Assembly: GCA_964059195.1 (NCBI GenBank)
Contig: CAXKWD010000002.1
Span: 169,204,559-169,268,558, forward strand
Direction of reading: 5' to 3'
Length of the DNA stretch: 64,000 nucleotides
DNA from: Ectobius pallidus
Taxonomy: Eukaryota; Arthropoda; Insecta; Blattodea; Ectobiidae
Made by a program: the position numbers and the translations under genes. Below, in pieces: positions 44,936 through 55,028 of the stretch; the first letter of the stretch is position 1; each line of letters opens with the position of its first letter. Under the pieces are notes generated by a model. It made no database searches, was not told the DNA's origin, and worked only from the letters and a program-made list of their open reading frames with translations.

Positions 44936-45340
44936 CGCAGCTGGCCCAGGTTTGATTACTGGTCGGGACAAGTTACCCAGGTGAGGTTTTTTCCGGGGTT
45001 TTCCCTCACCTGTGAGACAAATGTCAGGTAACTTTAGGCCCTTGTGGTCCCCGGATATCATGTGGCCGTCATTATCATCTTCATCCCCATCCTCGCCTTG
45101 TTCTGAGTGAGTGTGTGTGTGTGTGTGAATGGTGTGTATCGTCCTATGTGTTCGTGTTGTCTCGGAGGTGGCCCTGCGTTGGGCTGATCACTCATCCGAG
45201 GAGGCCCTCCATATCCTTGTCTGGTAAAAAAAGTATGTATGTGATCCAAAGATAATCCCTCTCCCGACAGGTCGCAGCCCTGTAAGGCCCGGGCGGCTTG
45301 GGTCGCTTAAATCCTAAAAGGGAGAGGTAAACTGTGAAAA
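44936..45340 (+). mobile_element. Old SINE-related repeat
   Basis: 44936-45060 has a box-B-like GGTTTGATTACTGG and a body with GGTTTTTTCCGGGGTTTTCC and a short foldback (GGTGAGG...CCTCACC). From memory this body occurs in abundant insect SINEs. A GT run lies at about 45110-45127. 45255-45330 begins CCCTCTCCC and ends GGGAGAGG, an inverted pair that may bound a second small repeat. Confidence 0.45.
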
Positions 45341-45507
45341 AGAAAGATACTATCAATAATAATAGTAATTAAAATAATGTTTTTACTATCAATAATGGTA
45401 ATTAAATTTTGTTATAATAATAATAATAAAATAATTAATGTTATTACTATCAATAATAATAGTAATTAAATTATTGTTTGTGTTATTATTATTATTATTA
45501 TTATTAA
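45341..45507. repeat. AT-rich minisatellite and (ATT)n tract
   Basis: A unit with ACTATCAATAAT and GTAATTAAA recurs about three times (45349, 45387, 45447). A run of ATT triplets follows (about 45483-45505) and abuts a LINE insertion. Confidence 0.6.
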
Positions 45508-45515
45508 GGCATTGG

Positions 45516-46466
45516 ACAATATACAGTTAAATTGTTTAGGATTTGCCGATGATCTAGCATTTCTGGCCAATGATATTCAGGAAGCAAAACGACAAATTAA
45601 GTCACTGCATGAAATAGCCCAAAATATTGGTTTAAAAATTTCATTTGAAAAAACAGAAATAATGCTAACTCAAATGCCGCTAGCAAACAAAATAGAGGTG
45701 AGAGGCCAAGAAATAAAAATTGTAGAAAAATTTAAATATTTAGGTGAAATAATCACTTACAACATGAATGAGAAACCATCATGGCAAAATAGAATAGATA
45801 AACTGGTTAGAGCATGTTACCAAGAATACATACAATAAAAAGTGCCTCTCAATAGCAACCAAATTGAAACATTATAAAACAGTGACTCAACCGCAAATCA
45901 CGTATGCATGTGAAACACTATTCAAAACAACTAACACAGTTGCAATAGATAGAGTACTCAAGGTAGAAAGGAGAATAGTAAGAACCTGTTTAAACAAAAA
46001 TTACCAAGTAAATGGAGTCTGGAAACTAGCTTCTAATGAAACAGTATATAAAGAAATAGAACCAGTGACAAGTACAATGAAAAAAAAACGAATATCATTT
46101 TTGGGACATATTTTACGGACACCAGAAAATAGAATTAGCAGAAAAATAATAGAAAAATTATGGAAGAGTAAGAGTAAGAAAAATATAAGATGGATTACAG
46201 AACTTAAGGAAGATATGGCAGAGCTACATATTACAGTAGATGATTTAATATACAAGACAGACACACTCAAGATATTGAAAGACAAACACACTACACTACA
46301 GATGAAAATCAACAAACAGAGAATAGGAAGAGTAGTTCCAGAAGCAGAAAGAAAATTGCGGTCAGAAAGGATGAAGAAATACTGGGCAGACAAAAAGAAG
46401 AAAAACCTCAACCAGAAACCTGACTAAAGTGGTCCAATGAAGGCCAAAAAATTAAAATTAAATTAA
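45516..46466 (+). mobile_element. 5'-truncated LINE with 13-bp target duplication
   Basis: ATTAAGGCATTGG occurs at 45503-45515 and 46467-46479. Between them the first frame (to 45838) starts at the RT catalytic box, LGFADDLAFLAND, with a KFKYLGEII thumb motif. After one frameshift near 45840 the second frame (45864-46427) continues HYKTVTQPQITYACETL, then GHILRTPENRI and a Lys-rich C-terminus, stopping 40 nt before an A/T-rich tail. The Phe-Ala-Asp-Asp is intact, but endonuclease and RT fingers are absent. The 3' half is nearly identical to 32506-33023. Clade not assigned. Confidence 0.85.
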
Positions 46467-46479
46467 ATTAAGGCATTGG

Positions 46480-46615
46480 TATTTATGTGTGCATAAATCT
46501 GACAGGCTCATGTCTGCAGATTTACAAGCACGTAAAAGAATTCCTGTACGACAAATTTCCAGCAAACTGGCGACGATACAGGTCTAAGATGCAGTACGCC
46601 TAGTCATTAAGTAAC
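46480..46615 (+). mobile_element. SINE 3' fragment
   Basis: Contains CACGTAAAAGAATTCCTGTA and CTGGCGACGATACAGGTCTA, resembling from memory the body of a common insect SINE that ends in a short A/T tail. It may be the broken partner of sequence upstream of the LINE, since the LINE sits directly in front of it. No boxes A/B are left. Confidence 0.4.
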
Positions 46616-48235
46616 CATAAAACCAATCAAACACAAACACTTTATTTTATTTCCTTAAGTAAACTAGCAAATGTTTTACTTCTTCTTTGATAATGCTTCA
46701 ATTTCTCCTTCCCTCCCTCTCTCACATACTTTTTCTTTCTCTTTATCTCTCTACAATACAATAATTGCAATGGTACATATTCTTTACTGCAAGGTCTACA
46801 TATCACCAAAATGTTATCATTAATAAGAAAAGTATGCAATATTGTCAATTTCAACAGTTATATATAGTTATAAAGTGAAAATATCAGTTAATATGTGCTG
46901 CAGTATTCATTTAATTTACTTTACATTGGACGGCATGAAGCAGTAATTGTGGGCCTAGCTAAGTGATGGTGTTCCTGATTTGTTCCTGGCAACAACAATG
47001 ATTCCAGCATGAATGTCCTGTATTATATTACAGTGAAACTGATAATAGTCAGAAGCTGAGGAAGACAACCACTTAAGTGAAGTTGAATGTAAAAGTAGAT
47101 TCTTTTATTTTCTTTCCACTTATAGTATCACTTCATTGTTAAAAGAAAAAGTACCCAACAGAATTTAACCCTGCTAGTCATAAATGAGCTAAGAAACCAT
47201 TTAGTCCGGGGGGGGGGATAATTTATAAAGTTTTGTAACTTTGGGAAAACACTCATAGGGGTGAAGTAGTAGGAAATACAAAAAGTTCTCCCTCTCGAGA
47301 GGGTGGACCTCCTTCCCGACTGTCAAAATTTTAATTCTTACCACTTTCTCAATTTTTATGAAAAATGGTTCATTTTTTGAAGAGAACTTTTACTACAAAA
47401 AATATTCCTCATGAAATTATGCACAATGAAGGTTCTATGCATGTTTTAAGTGAGATATTGGAGTTGGAGGATTAAATTCTTTTAAAGTATGATTTTGACA
47501 AATTCCCTGGCTTAGTTATGTAAATGAAAATAGTAAGTAGGTACATGGAAATATTTTGTATATTTTCAACTTGATGAAATTATTAGAAGATTAGTAGGTT
47601 CAGTAATGTAGTATTGTACTGTAGGGGATTTGTGAATATAGGAAAGGGGCTGGCGTCGAAGAATGGAAAGGATTAGGTATAAATCCCCCCTCCTATTCAC
47701 TCACCACTCCTCTACCTTTCTTCCTGCTGTTTTTTGTCTGTTTGCCAGTTTCCGGTTTAGTTGAATTTATGTAGTGAACTTGTGGAAACTGCGAGAGAGA
47801 GTTGTTTTTGTTATGCATTTTTTTTTCTTTCTTTTTTAAATTTGCTATGGGTTAAAATTCGTAACATTATATGGTTTTGTCCACTTTTTAAAAATTTACC
47901 ACTCTTATGTTTTGTAATGCCAATCAGACAAATGTGAGCTACTGTCATTGTGGGCAGATTGAGGTAATTCGCGTGAATATGCTACAGGTATGATCGAAAT
48001 GTTACAATAATAATTGGATAATACTTATTGAAAGTTCAAAATCTGATCGATAATAATGTTGCAGTATTTATGCCTTATTTATTTATAGCAACAAATTAAT
48101 AAAACTTGTTAAAACAGTATAAATTCAATAAAAAACCAACAAACTGCCTCCCATTGGAGGTAGCCCAATGGACTCAGTATACTCACAAAATTGCATATGA
48201 AAAAAGTACAAAAGTACCAAAAAGTTTGCAATCCA
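46616..48235. other. Intronic sequence, no feature recognised
   Basis: 1.6 kb without a supported gene. A G run lies at 47209-47217. Short frames here are not conserved in style. Confidence 0.35.
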
Positions 48236-50045
48236 TCATTGAAAACTATGATGTGCAGGATTTAACACAATTTGTGAAAGACTGTTAAAACAATGCTGTG
48301 TCTCAAGGAAGTGGTAGGTCAAATTCCTTCCTGAAGTTCTCAAAAACTTTGGGATAGCTCCACGGGGACCAATCAGAAGTCCATACCCTTTAAGGTCGAG
48401 CAGATGATATTTATCCTTGAAATATTCTATGGAAGGCTGGTAGATGTTAGTTTTCTCTGTGCCTGATGACAATTCTATTCAAACCTGATGGTAGGGTCAA
48501 CAATTATCCCTGTGTCCATCTGCCTTAACGGCCAGAATATCAACCCGCCTTGTTGATCCAGTAGTGGCAGTGAACTACTACTTCCAATGTCCAACCCTTT
48601 TTTTTTTTCAATGCAGCAGCCAACATGGAGCGCACAATGCGGTGCTGAGAATTTCTGAGCAGCATTCCAAGGACACATTGTCCTAAAACGCATGCAAAGG
48701 TTTCATCAAGAGACTGACCAGGAATGGAACACACTGCTGCCACATTGCAGTTCATTTTAAGACAGGTTGTCCATTTGGATGTTAACAGACCTTTGTTTAA
48801 GACCCAGGTGTTAGCTTCAATGACTTCACTGTAAAGTTCAACACCTTTGCCTCTTCCAGATAATTTTGTCCAGCTTTCATATTCCTTGTGCTGAAAGCTG
48901 TGCCAAAATTTTCGAACTGTATACTTGCTTATTTCCACTGGAACAGAGAGGCTAAGGATATCACACAATGTCTTAAACTCATCCTCCAAATTTCTGAGTG
49001 CATTCCCATGTGAGTTGTTGGCTCACATTGGTGATATGCAAATATTGCAATGCTGGAGAACAGCTTCCCAATTTTTTATTGGCTTAAATCATGCTGTTTG
49101 GTATGCCTGCAGGTAAAAAGATGATCTCTTTAACACAACTTCTAATGAACTTATCAATGTCTTCCAAGAAAGTAGAAGACAACTGGTACGAAGGAGTCAT
49201 CTGTAGAAGACATATTAGTTTGGGCCAAATGTACTGATTGACAATATTCAATTTTTGATCAGGTTGTAACACAGGTGTGGAGATCAGGTTTTCAATATTG
49301 TTTCTAAGGACACAATAACTCTTTCTGGACTAAATTTTACTTCTTTTTAAAAGGTGACATCTAGGTATCTAATAGTATCCTTCAAGCCAATTGCCTTAAT
49401 AGATGTATCTTCAAACAGATATAGGTCTTTTTCAACAGTGTCCCATTCTTTATATTAATAGCTCCAGATTTCTGACAATTTATTTGTAGTCCTATGTTTT
49501 GTAGCAAGGATATTACCATCATTGCAAGGCTGTGGGCTGAGGCCTGGGAGTTGCTGATGAAAACTAGGTCACCAGCAAATGTACATAATGTAACTTTTTC
49601 TAGTTCAGGAGTAATTTTGTAACCATAAGCATCTGTAATCCGTTTTTCTGTCAGCTTTTTAAGAAGGAAATGAATTAATAGATTAAATAGAGTAGGGAAA
49701 ACTGGGATCCTTTTATTGCTTGGTATTGGTTGACTATCAAGAGTTTTTTCTAGATGAGCATGGCCTACTGTATCAAAAACCTATGTCACATCTAACATTA
49801 CTACATCTTCCTTATTTTTCTTTGACTTTTGTAAACATCCATTCACCAAAGAAATGCTAAGATAGGTACCTGGTTGATTTAAAAATTCTCTTTTGTTATC
49901 ATTCAAGGAGTCATACTGTTCTAATTTAGTATCAAGAACTCTTTCAGTAAGATGCCTGATTATAGAACTGTGATTGTGCAAAACAGAGGCTAAGCAAGAG
50001 CTGCTTTTATCTGCATGGATAGTATTTATTGTGTTTTGACATCTA
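48236..50045 (-). mobile_element. R2/NeSL-like LINE remnant with restriction-like endonuclease
   Basis: Read on the minus strand through several frames: RT start (IIRHLTERVLDTKLEQYD, VVMLDVTQVFDTVGH), a catalytic box altered to Phe-Ala-Gly-Asp (CTFAGDLVFIS), NIGLQINCQKS and a thumb with LNIVNQYIWPKLI and KEIIFLPAGIPN. Then come WTKLSGRGKGVELYSEVIEA, a knuckle remnant (CVLGQC), and the endonuclease with Arg-Val-Asp-Ile-Leu-Ala (48545-48528) and DPTIRFE, followed by KDKYHLLDLKGYGLLIGPRG. RT followed by knuckle then RLE is the R2/NeSL/CRE arrangement. The Asp-to-Gly change in the RT box, stops and frameshifts show it is dead. Confidence 0.75.
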
Positions 50046-50285
50046 CTTAATGTAAGGCATTACTTATTTATTTATTTATTTGCTAAAATTCCAATTTTGT
50101 TATTACTCATAGAGGTCTACTCTGTACGGCAGAGGCTGATAACTCCTTGAGAAAAGGATGGTTCTGCTCTGCAACAATCTTTTAGAATACATTTTGTTGA
50201 ACATTTAGTAGAATAATTTCACCAATACTGCTAGGTTTTGGTGGACTGGTAATGGATTGGTAATCTAGAAGAGATAATCCATTGT
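50046..50285. repeat. (TTTA)n tract and unassigned intron
   Basis: Four to five TTTA units at about 50066-50083, otherwise no feature. Confidence 0.4.
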
Positions 50286-50289
50286 ATCA

Positions 50290-50350
50290 AAAACCATGGA
50301 AAACTCAGTTAGTAGAAAGCCGGAGGTTCCAGGTTTAAATTCTAGTGTAA
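50290..50350 (+). mobile_element. Degenerate tRNA-like SINE head
   Basis: CTCAGTTAGTAGAAAGCC followed by GGTTCCAGGTTTAAATTCTA has the spacing of boxes A and B of a decayed tRNA-derived SINE. The tail is not identified. Confidence 0.4.
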
Positions 50351-50471
50351 CGGAATAATATCACCTAATGATAATTTTGATTTATTGAAATTGAAATAAT
50401 GAAATAACGTAATGTGTATTGATTAAAAACACAAATTTGATTCGGTGCAAACCAGTTAGAGTGCTTGATGT

Positions 50472-51616
50472 TGATGGAATTAAAGCTACCACTTTAATTA
50501 AGCAGCAACACATAAATAAATAATATGGGAGAATCAAAGCAAGTACTACGGGCTAAAGGGGAATAAGAGAAAGTAGAGTAAAATAATACTAGCACTCCCA
50601 ACCAGACTGTTTACTAGGAATCTTTCAATAGCTAGCATACAATTTGTATAGGCACACTATGGGATATTGGCGTCAAGTATTCATAACTTGTGCACAAGTC
50701 TTTTCATAAGTTTTTACTGCCATGGGAGAGAAAGAAGGTATTAAAGAATGAATAGAGAATACTCAGAATATGGATTTGGGGAAAGACACTCGCGCTTTAC
50801 CAGGAACATGCCTGCAGGCACACGCTATGTAAGTGGTTCAAGAAGCAGTAAAATGCGGAGGAAGTAAGAGCCAATGACCATTAGTTTTAGAAGTGTAAAA
50901 CATGATTTTTGCTTTAAGGAATGAGATGATTAGCTGTAAGGAATATCATGAATATTGGAAGGGGAGTGAGTCAGGTGGTGGTGGAACGAATGCATTTACC
51001 AACATTCTGCAACTGGACTGAGGGCCGGACTGGACGCATAATCGCGTACTGTCTTCTCGTTGCAACTTTATATAGTCTTATTGGCAGTAAATCGCCAATT
51101 CGACTGTCTTGATTATAAACTCTGTGCATGTGAGGGTTGTATTAAAACCTTACACCAAATTACTACGACTGTTGCTTATACAAGTCATATTTACGACTTG
51201 TACAGTAAATTCAGTGGGTGAAACGCAGTAAGTACATTACGACCTTCAAGGGTATACATCTTGCCAGTGATATCGCAAATCAGTGTAGAACAGTAACTAT
51301 ATCCGTGAAGCTACCAATATTGCCAGACTGACTTTATTCCGCTTCGCAATACAGTTTATTCATATTGAACACTTGTTAATTAATTTGATTCTGATAAAAA
51401 TAAACATTCTTAAATCCACTGTATACCACACTGTTATGATTATATGAAGTGTAATTTAGAACCTCACCACACCCTATAAATATGCCCCGAGAAAAGTAAA
51501 GAGATAAATCTCGTTCGCGACTGAAGCTGCCGTGGTACAAAAACATATCAATTCAGTGGGACCAAATAAAACATTTTTATTCCCCTAAATTCAAATTATA
51601 TGAGCGAACTGCTACA
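50472..51616 (+). repeat. LTR1 (5' LTR)
   Basis: 1,145 bp, TG...CA. It carries a TATA box (51475-51482) and an AATAAA (51565-51570), the usual U3/R/U5 signals. No difference from LTR2 was noticed. It differs from LTR3 by two substitutions and a small indel cluster. Confidence 0.9.
51475..51482 (+). promoter_or_regulatory. LTR TATA box
   Basis: TATAAATA preceded by CACACCC, about 140 bp before the LTR end. The same box is at 57107-57114 and 62738-62745. It would start the transcript near 51505-51515. Confidence 0.6.
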
Positions 51617-52141
51617 TAGAAATGGCTAACCCAGAACGTGGGGCTTCGAAGTAAATAGTGGCTAAATAGAAAAGAACATTAATATAGTCAAAACAATAAC
51701 TACTACGCACATTACTAAGAATAGGCTTCATAGAGTAACGCAAGAATAGTTTCATAGAAATCACAGAACAATTAAAAATCAAAAATCCAAACCTACCCGA
51801 GGGAAAAGACATTACAAGAATAAAAACAATTAAGAGGGAAATAGAACAGTATCGAGGACAACAGGAGCGGGGCAGCGATCAAAAATCGATAAGACGAGGG
51901 ATAAATAAATAGGAGCAGGGCATCGCATGACATCACATTTACATCACATCTCATCACGTCACATCACAACAAACAAGCAGATGGCAACCCCAGACCAGAC
52001 CAGAAGGAAGGAAGGATGACTAGTACCCCAAACGGATAAGTCCAAAAAGAAAATCTTGTTAAAAAAAAAAAAAAAAATTTTTGCAATATTCAAATGTATG
52101 ATTCTTGTACTGTGAATCTAGTTATAAGAGGGTCAGTGTGC

Positions 52142-52195
52142 ATGAAAATGTCTGATAGTGAAATGTGTGTAGGGAACATAAGTATTGGAGATTGA
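52142..52195 (+). CDS. Leader uORF of the gag element, unit 1
   Basis: A 17-codon frame (MKMSDSEMCVGNISIGD) ends TGA at 52193-52195, one base before the ATG of the next small frame (TGA-A-ATG). The arrangement suits termination-reinitiation. No known peptide. Repeated at 57773-57826. Confidence 0.45.
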   Translation: MKMSDSEMCVGNISIGD

Positions 52196-52196
52196 A

Positions 52197-52421
52197 ATGC
52201 CAAAACTGCGTAACGGGAAAATTGTGTTAGGTAAAATGGGTTCAAATGAGATTCAGTTAGGGGAGGACTTGTTAAGTGGGAGTGAATTAGAGAATTTTCA
52301 GAACAACATTAGCATGGAGGGAGAAAATAGTAGCCAGGACAGTAGTAGCCAGGTAGAAGGGACTGAAGTTCAAACCCCAGTAGAAACGCGGAAAATCAAA
52401 ATGTGGGAATTCACAATGTAA
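52197..52421 (+). CDS. Small acidic frame ahead of gag, unit 1
   Basis: 74 codons from ATG 52197. The start is basic (MPKLRNGKIVLGKMG), then comes an acidic, Ser/Gln/Glu-rich middle, and the last codons are KIKMWEFTM. No domain is recognised. Its stop (52419-52421) is 14 nt before the gag ATG and it overlaps the upstream extension of the gag frame (open from 52367) in a different frame. A -1 shift would fuse the two, but no canonical X-XXY-YYZ slippery heptamer is present in the overlap. A nucleic-acid or membrane role cannot be inferred. An identical copy lies at 57828-58052. Confidence 0.5.
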   Translation: MPKLRNGKIVLGKMGSNEIQLGEDLLSGSELENFQNNISMEGENSSQDSSSQVEGTEVQTPVETRKIKMWEFTM

Positions 52422-52435
52422 ATAAAGAGGGAGAA

Positions 52436-54289
52436 ATGATGTTAATGATGCAGCAAATGCTGATGGAGATGAAAAAAAGTTCTGAAAAATTAAGTGGGGA
52501 ACTAGGGGAAATAAAAGAAAGTTCTGATAAAGTAACTCAGGAACTAGGAGAGATGAAAGAAAGCTCTAAATCTTTAGAAAAAAAATTTGATCAGTTTCAG
52601 ACAGATGTCAAGACTATGAATGACCGATTAGAAGAGAAAATTCAAAATGTTGAGGTTAGGCTTGAAAAAAATCATAAAGAACTTGATAAGAAAATAAATG
52701 ATGTAAATCAGGAGTTAGGAACGAGAGTAAATAATATGGTCAAAGCAAATGAAGAACAAAACAAAAAGATGGAAGATCGGTTAACTAAGGTAGTAACAGG
52801 GGATCTAAATGTTGTTGAGGAAAATTTTCAGGGGAAATTAAAAAGCATAGAGGAAAATACACGCAGAGAGCTTGAAAACATACAAGTAAGTACTAAAACT
52901 AGAAACGAAAACTTGGAAATAAAAATCCTAGAAAAAGTAAAAAGTTTTGAAGGTACGTTATCTGATAAAATAACGGTCATTGATAAGAAGGTTATTGGGT
53001 TAGCTAACAAAATTCATACTATGGAGAATGAACCTCTGGTCGGACGAAATAGTGATGACAATAGAAGAGCCAGCTTAGCCACAATAAATGTAACTAATGC
53101 TGAAATTTTAGCACGCAATGAAATTAGGAGTGATGGGCAGGGCACTTCAAGCGTCATGACTGAGTCGGACGACATGCGAAGTAATGCAGATTTAGGAAAC
53201 CATACTGAATCGCAAATAGGACTACGTAACCAAATACACTGGTCACAAATATTAGGTAATGATTGGACTGCTCCAAAATATAATGGGGATGATCACGCTA
53301 ATCCACATCAATTTATTAGTGAGATGGACTCATACTTGAAATTAAGGGGAGTGCCTGAGGAATTTAAAATGGCAATAATCCAAAGAAGCTTAGTGGGGAA
53401 GTCGCGAGATTGGGCCCATTTTATATTAGCTAAGGGAATTGACTATGTGGAATTTAAGAAGTTGTTTATGGAACGCTACTGGAATTCAAGTCGGCAGAGT
53501 AACGCAAGAACAGAGTTGTATTCGGGGAGATATAACGAGGATTCTAACCGTACAATGTCAGAACACTTCATGATGGTAATTAAGTTGGCCCGGTCTTTGG
53601 ATACCAAACTTTCAGAAAAAGATATGCTGCAATTAGCCCTAAAGCAATTTAATAGAGAAATCTCTAACCATTTAATTGTTGCGCGACCCCAGACACTTAC
53701 TGAAGCTTTAGGATTGCTAACTGAATTCGAAGAGACTATAAAAAGAGAGAAGCCATATGACAGTAAGAAATTCGATCGCGGAGTTCGAAATGAAATTCCG
53801 AATGAGAGGGGGAAAAATGAAACTTATGCAGGCAGGAATGATGCGTACAATAGGCCTAGCGGCAGAAGTTATCCTAATACGCAAGGATATAAACAGGACA
53901 ATAATGGCAGGGGTAATAATTATAATCAGAATTATTCAGGAAACCGACAAGGAAGGAATAATGCAGACTACAGACAAAATCAGGGAGTTCAAAATAACTC
54001 GCGGTTTGAAAATACAAACAAGAGCGGAATGAACCCACCGCAGGTCAATCACATTGCATTTGTAGGGTCAGAGCCAGGGCGAGGAATTTATACACAAAGG
54101 AATGGTGAAGTAGTACACGGTCGGTACATAGGCTATGAAACTGACAGGGCTGAGAGGGGTGAATCTCAGGTAAACAGTTCACTTAACCCGGAAGCTAGGG
54201 AATACCTAAATGACTGTGATCGCGTAACTATGCAATTTGATGAAAATAGGCCTAATGGAGAGAAGGTAGAGACGAATGAAGCATATTAA
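52436..54289 (+). CDS. Ty3/gypsy-type Gag, unit 1
   Basis: 617 codons from the first in-frame ATG (52436); the frame is open from 52367. Residues 1-205 are a long heptad-rich coiled coil (repeated GELGEIKESS, LEKKFDQFQTDV, LEEKIQNVE segments). A Ser/Asn-rich spacer follows to about 260. Residues 265-440 hold the retrotransposon Gag capsid-like core: WTAPKYNGDDHANPHQFISE, LVGKSRDWAHFIL, FKKLFMERYW, LYSGRYNEDSNRTMSEHF and LLTEFEETIKREK. Residues 440-535 are Asn/Gly/Arg/Tyr-rich (NNGRGNNYNQNYSGNRQG), a likely RNA-binding, disordered tail replacing the usual CCHC knuckle, which is absent. The protein ends with a polar 80-residue segment and no protease motif. The frame is intact, which argues for recent selection or recent amplification. 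Confidence 0.9.
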   Translation: MMLMMQQMLMEMKKSSEKLSGELGEIKESSDKVTQELGEMKESSKSLEKKFDQFQTDVKTMNDRLEEKIQNVEVRLEKNHKELDKKINDVNQELGTRVNNMVKANEEQNKKMEDRLTKVVTGDLNVVEENFQGKLKSIEENTRRELENIQVSTKTRNENLEIKILEKVKSFEGTLSDKITVIDKKVIGLANKIHTMENEPLVGRNSDDNRRASLATINVTNAEILARNEIRSDGQGTSSVMTESDDMRSNADLGNHTESQIGLRNQIHWSQILGNDWTAPKYNGDDHANPHQFISEMDSYLKLRGVPEEFKMAIIQRSLVGKSRDWAHFILAKGIDYVEFKKLFMERYWNSSRQSNARTELYSGRYNEDSNRTMSEHFMMVIKLARSLDTKLSEKDMLQLALKQFNREISNHLIVARPQTLTEALGLLTEFEETIKREKPYDSKKFDRGVRNEIPNERGKNETYAGRNDAYNRPSGRSYPNTQGYKQDNNGRGNNYNQNYSGNRQGRNNADYRQNQGVQNNSRFENTNKSGMNPPQVNHIAFVGSEPGRGIYTQRNGEVVHGRYIGYETDRAERGESQVNSSLNPEAREYLNDCDRVTMQFDENRPNGEKVETNEAY

Positions 54290-54815
54290 TGAGGGTACAT
54301 GTATTGACAAGTAAGCCGTGCTAAATAAGAAAAATACTCAAAGTAGATAAAATCTTAATAAAGCAATTAGGACACAAAATGTAAACAATGTAAACAAATA
54401 TAAATAACATGAATAGATGCTGAATTTTACGTCAAAACAAATATAAAGAAATAAACATTTTAATGGTAACCTTACAATTTGAAGGATATGGTAGATTAAA
54501 GAACTTAGTCCATTCTATTGATATTATTATGATACTTTACGGAAATGTAATGAAAGGCATGGACTCGAGAAAATAATCGAAGAACAAATAAAGATGGTAT
54601 TATTGAAGTTCCCTTTCCATATATAATTTGAGTGATTGAAAATTGAAAGCTCCGAAGATTTAAAATGAAGGCAATCCGAGATGAATTTTATTGATGTCGT
54701 AGGCGAGTATAGCCCTACGAATGAAGCTATTATTATTACCGTTGTAGGCAAAAAATAGCCCAACGAAGGAAGTTATTAATGTTGTAGGCAAAAGAACCCA
54801 ACAATTAATATTAGT
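54290..54815 (+). other. Non-coding region after gag, unit 1
   Basis: No pol remnant in any frame. It contains three hairpin-prone repeats at 54695-54812 (see next entry). A repeat of this region is at 59921-60446. Confidence 0.6.
54695..54812 (+). repeat. Three tandem hairpin repeats, unit 1
   Basis: GTCGTAGGC...GCCCTACG, GTTGTAGGC...GCCCAACG and GTTGTAGGC...CCCAAC recur at about 40-bp spacing, each able to form a short stem. The second and third stems replace the GTAG/CTAC pairs of the first with GTTG/CAAC while keeping pairing. Copy in unit 2: 60326-60443. Confidence 0.55.
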
Positions 54816-55028
54816 ATGGAATCGGCGGAAGGACCGCGATTCGATATCGACGAAGTTATTGCTGTTTATGAAGTTAGTGACACTTTGATGAAGAAGTGTG
54901 AGTCAGTAAAAAGGGATTGCAAATTTAATATGTTTGGAGCGAAAGATAAATTGATCACTAGGATTATACTAACGACGGGGATGGAAATAACATGGAGAAT
55001 CAGAAAGAAAAGAGGATGGGAAAATTAG
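54816..55028 (+). CDS. 70-residue frame after gag, unit 1
   Basis: ATG 54816. Begins MESAEGPRFDIDEVIAVYE, has a basic end (WRIRKKRGWEN) and two Cys (CESVKRDC). No domain recognised. It could be a remnant of a lost pol frame, a spliced exon or chance. It is duplicated exactly at 60447-60659 only because the unit is duplicated. Confidence 0.35.
   Translation: MESAEGPRFDIDEVIAVYEVSDTLMKKCESVKRDCKFNMFGAKDKLITRIILTTGMEITWRIRKKRGWEN

Noticed and set aside
48106..48288. 60-codon plus-strand frame
   Set aside because: It abuts and slightly overlaps, on the opposite strand, the end of the R2-like remnant and has no supporting motif.
52364..52421. Programmed -1 frameshift between the 74-codon frame and gag
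   Set aside because: The frames overlap correctly for -1, but no X-XXY-YYZ heptamer is present; kept only as an alternative to reinitiation.
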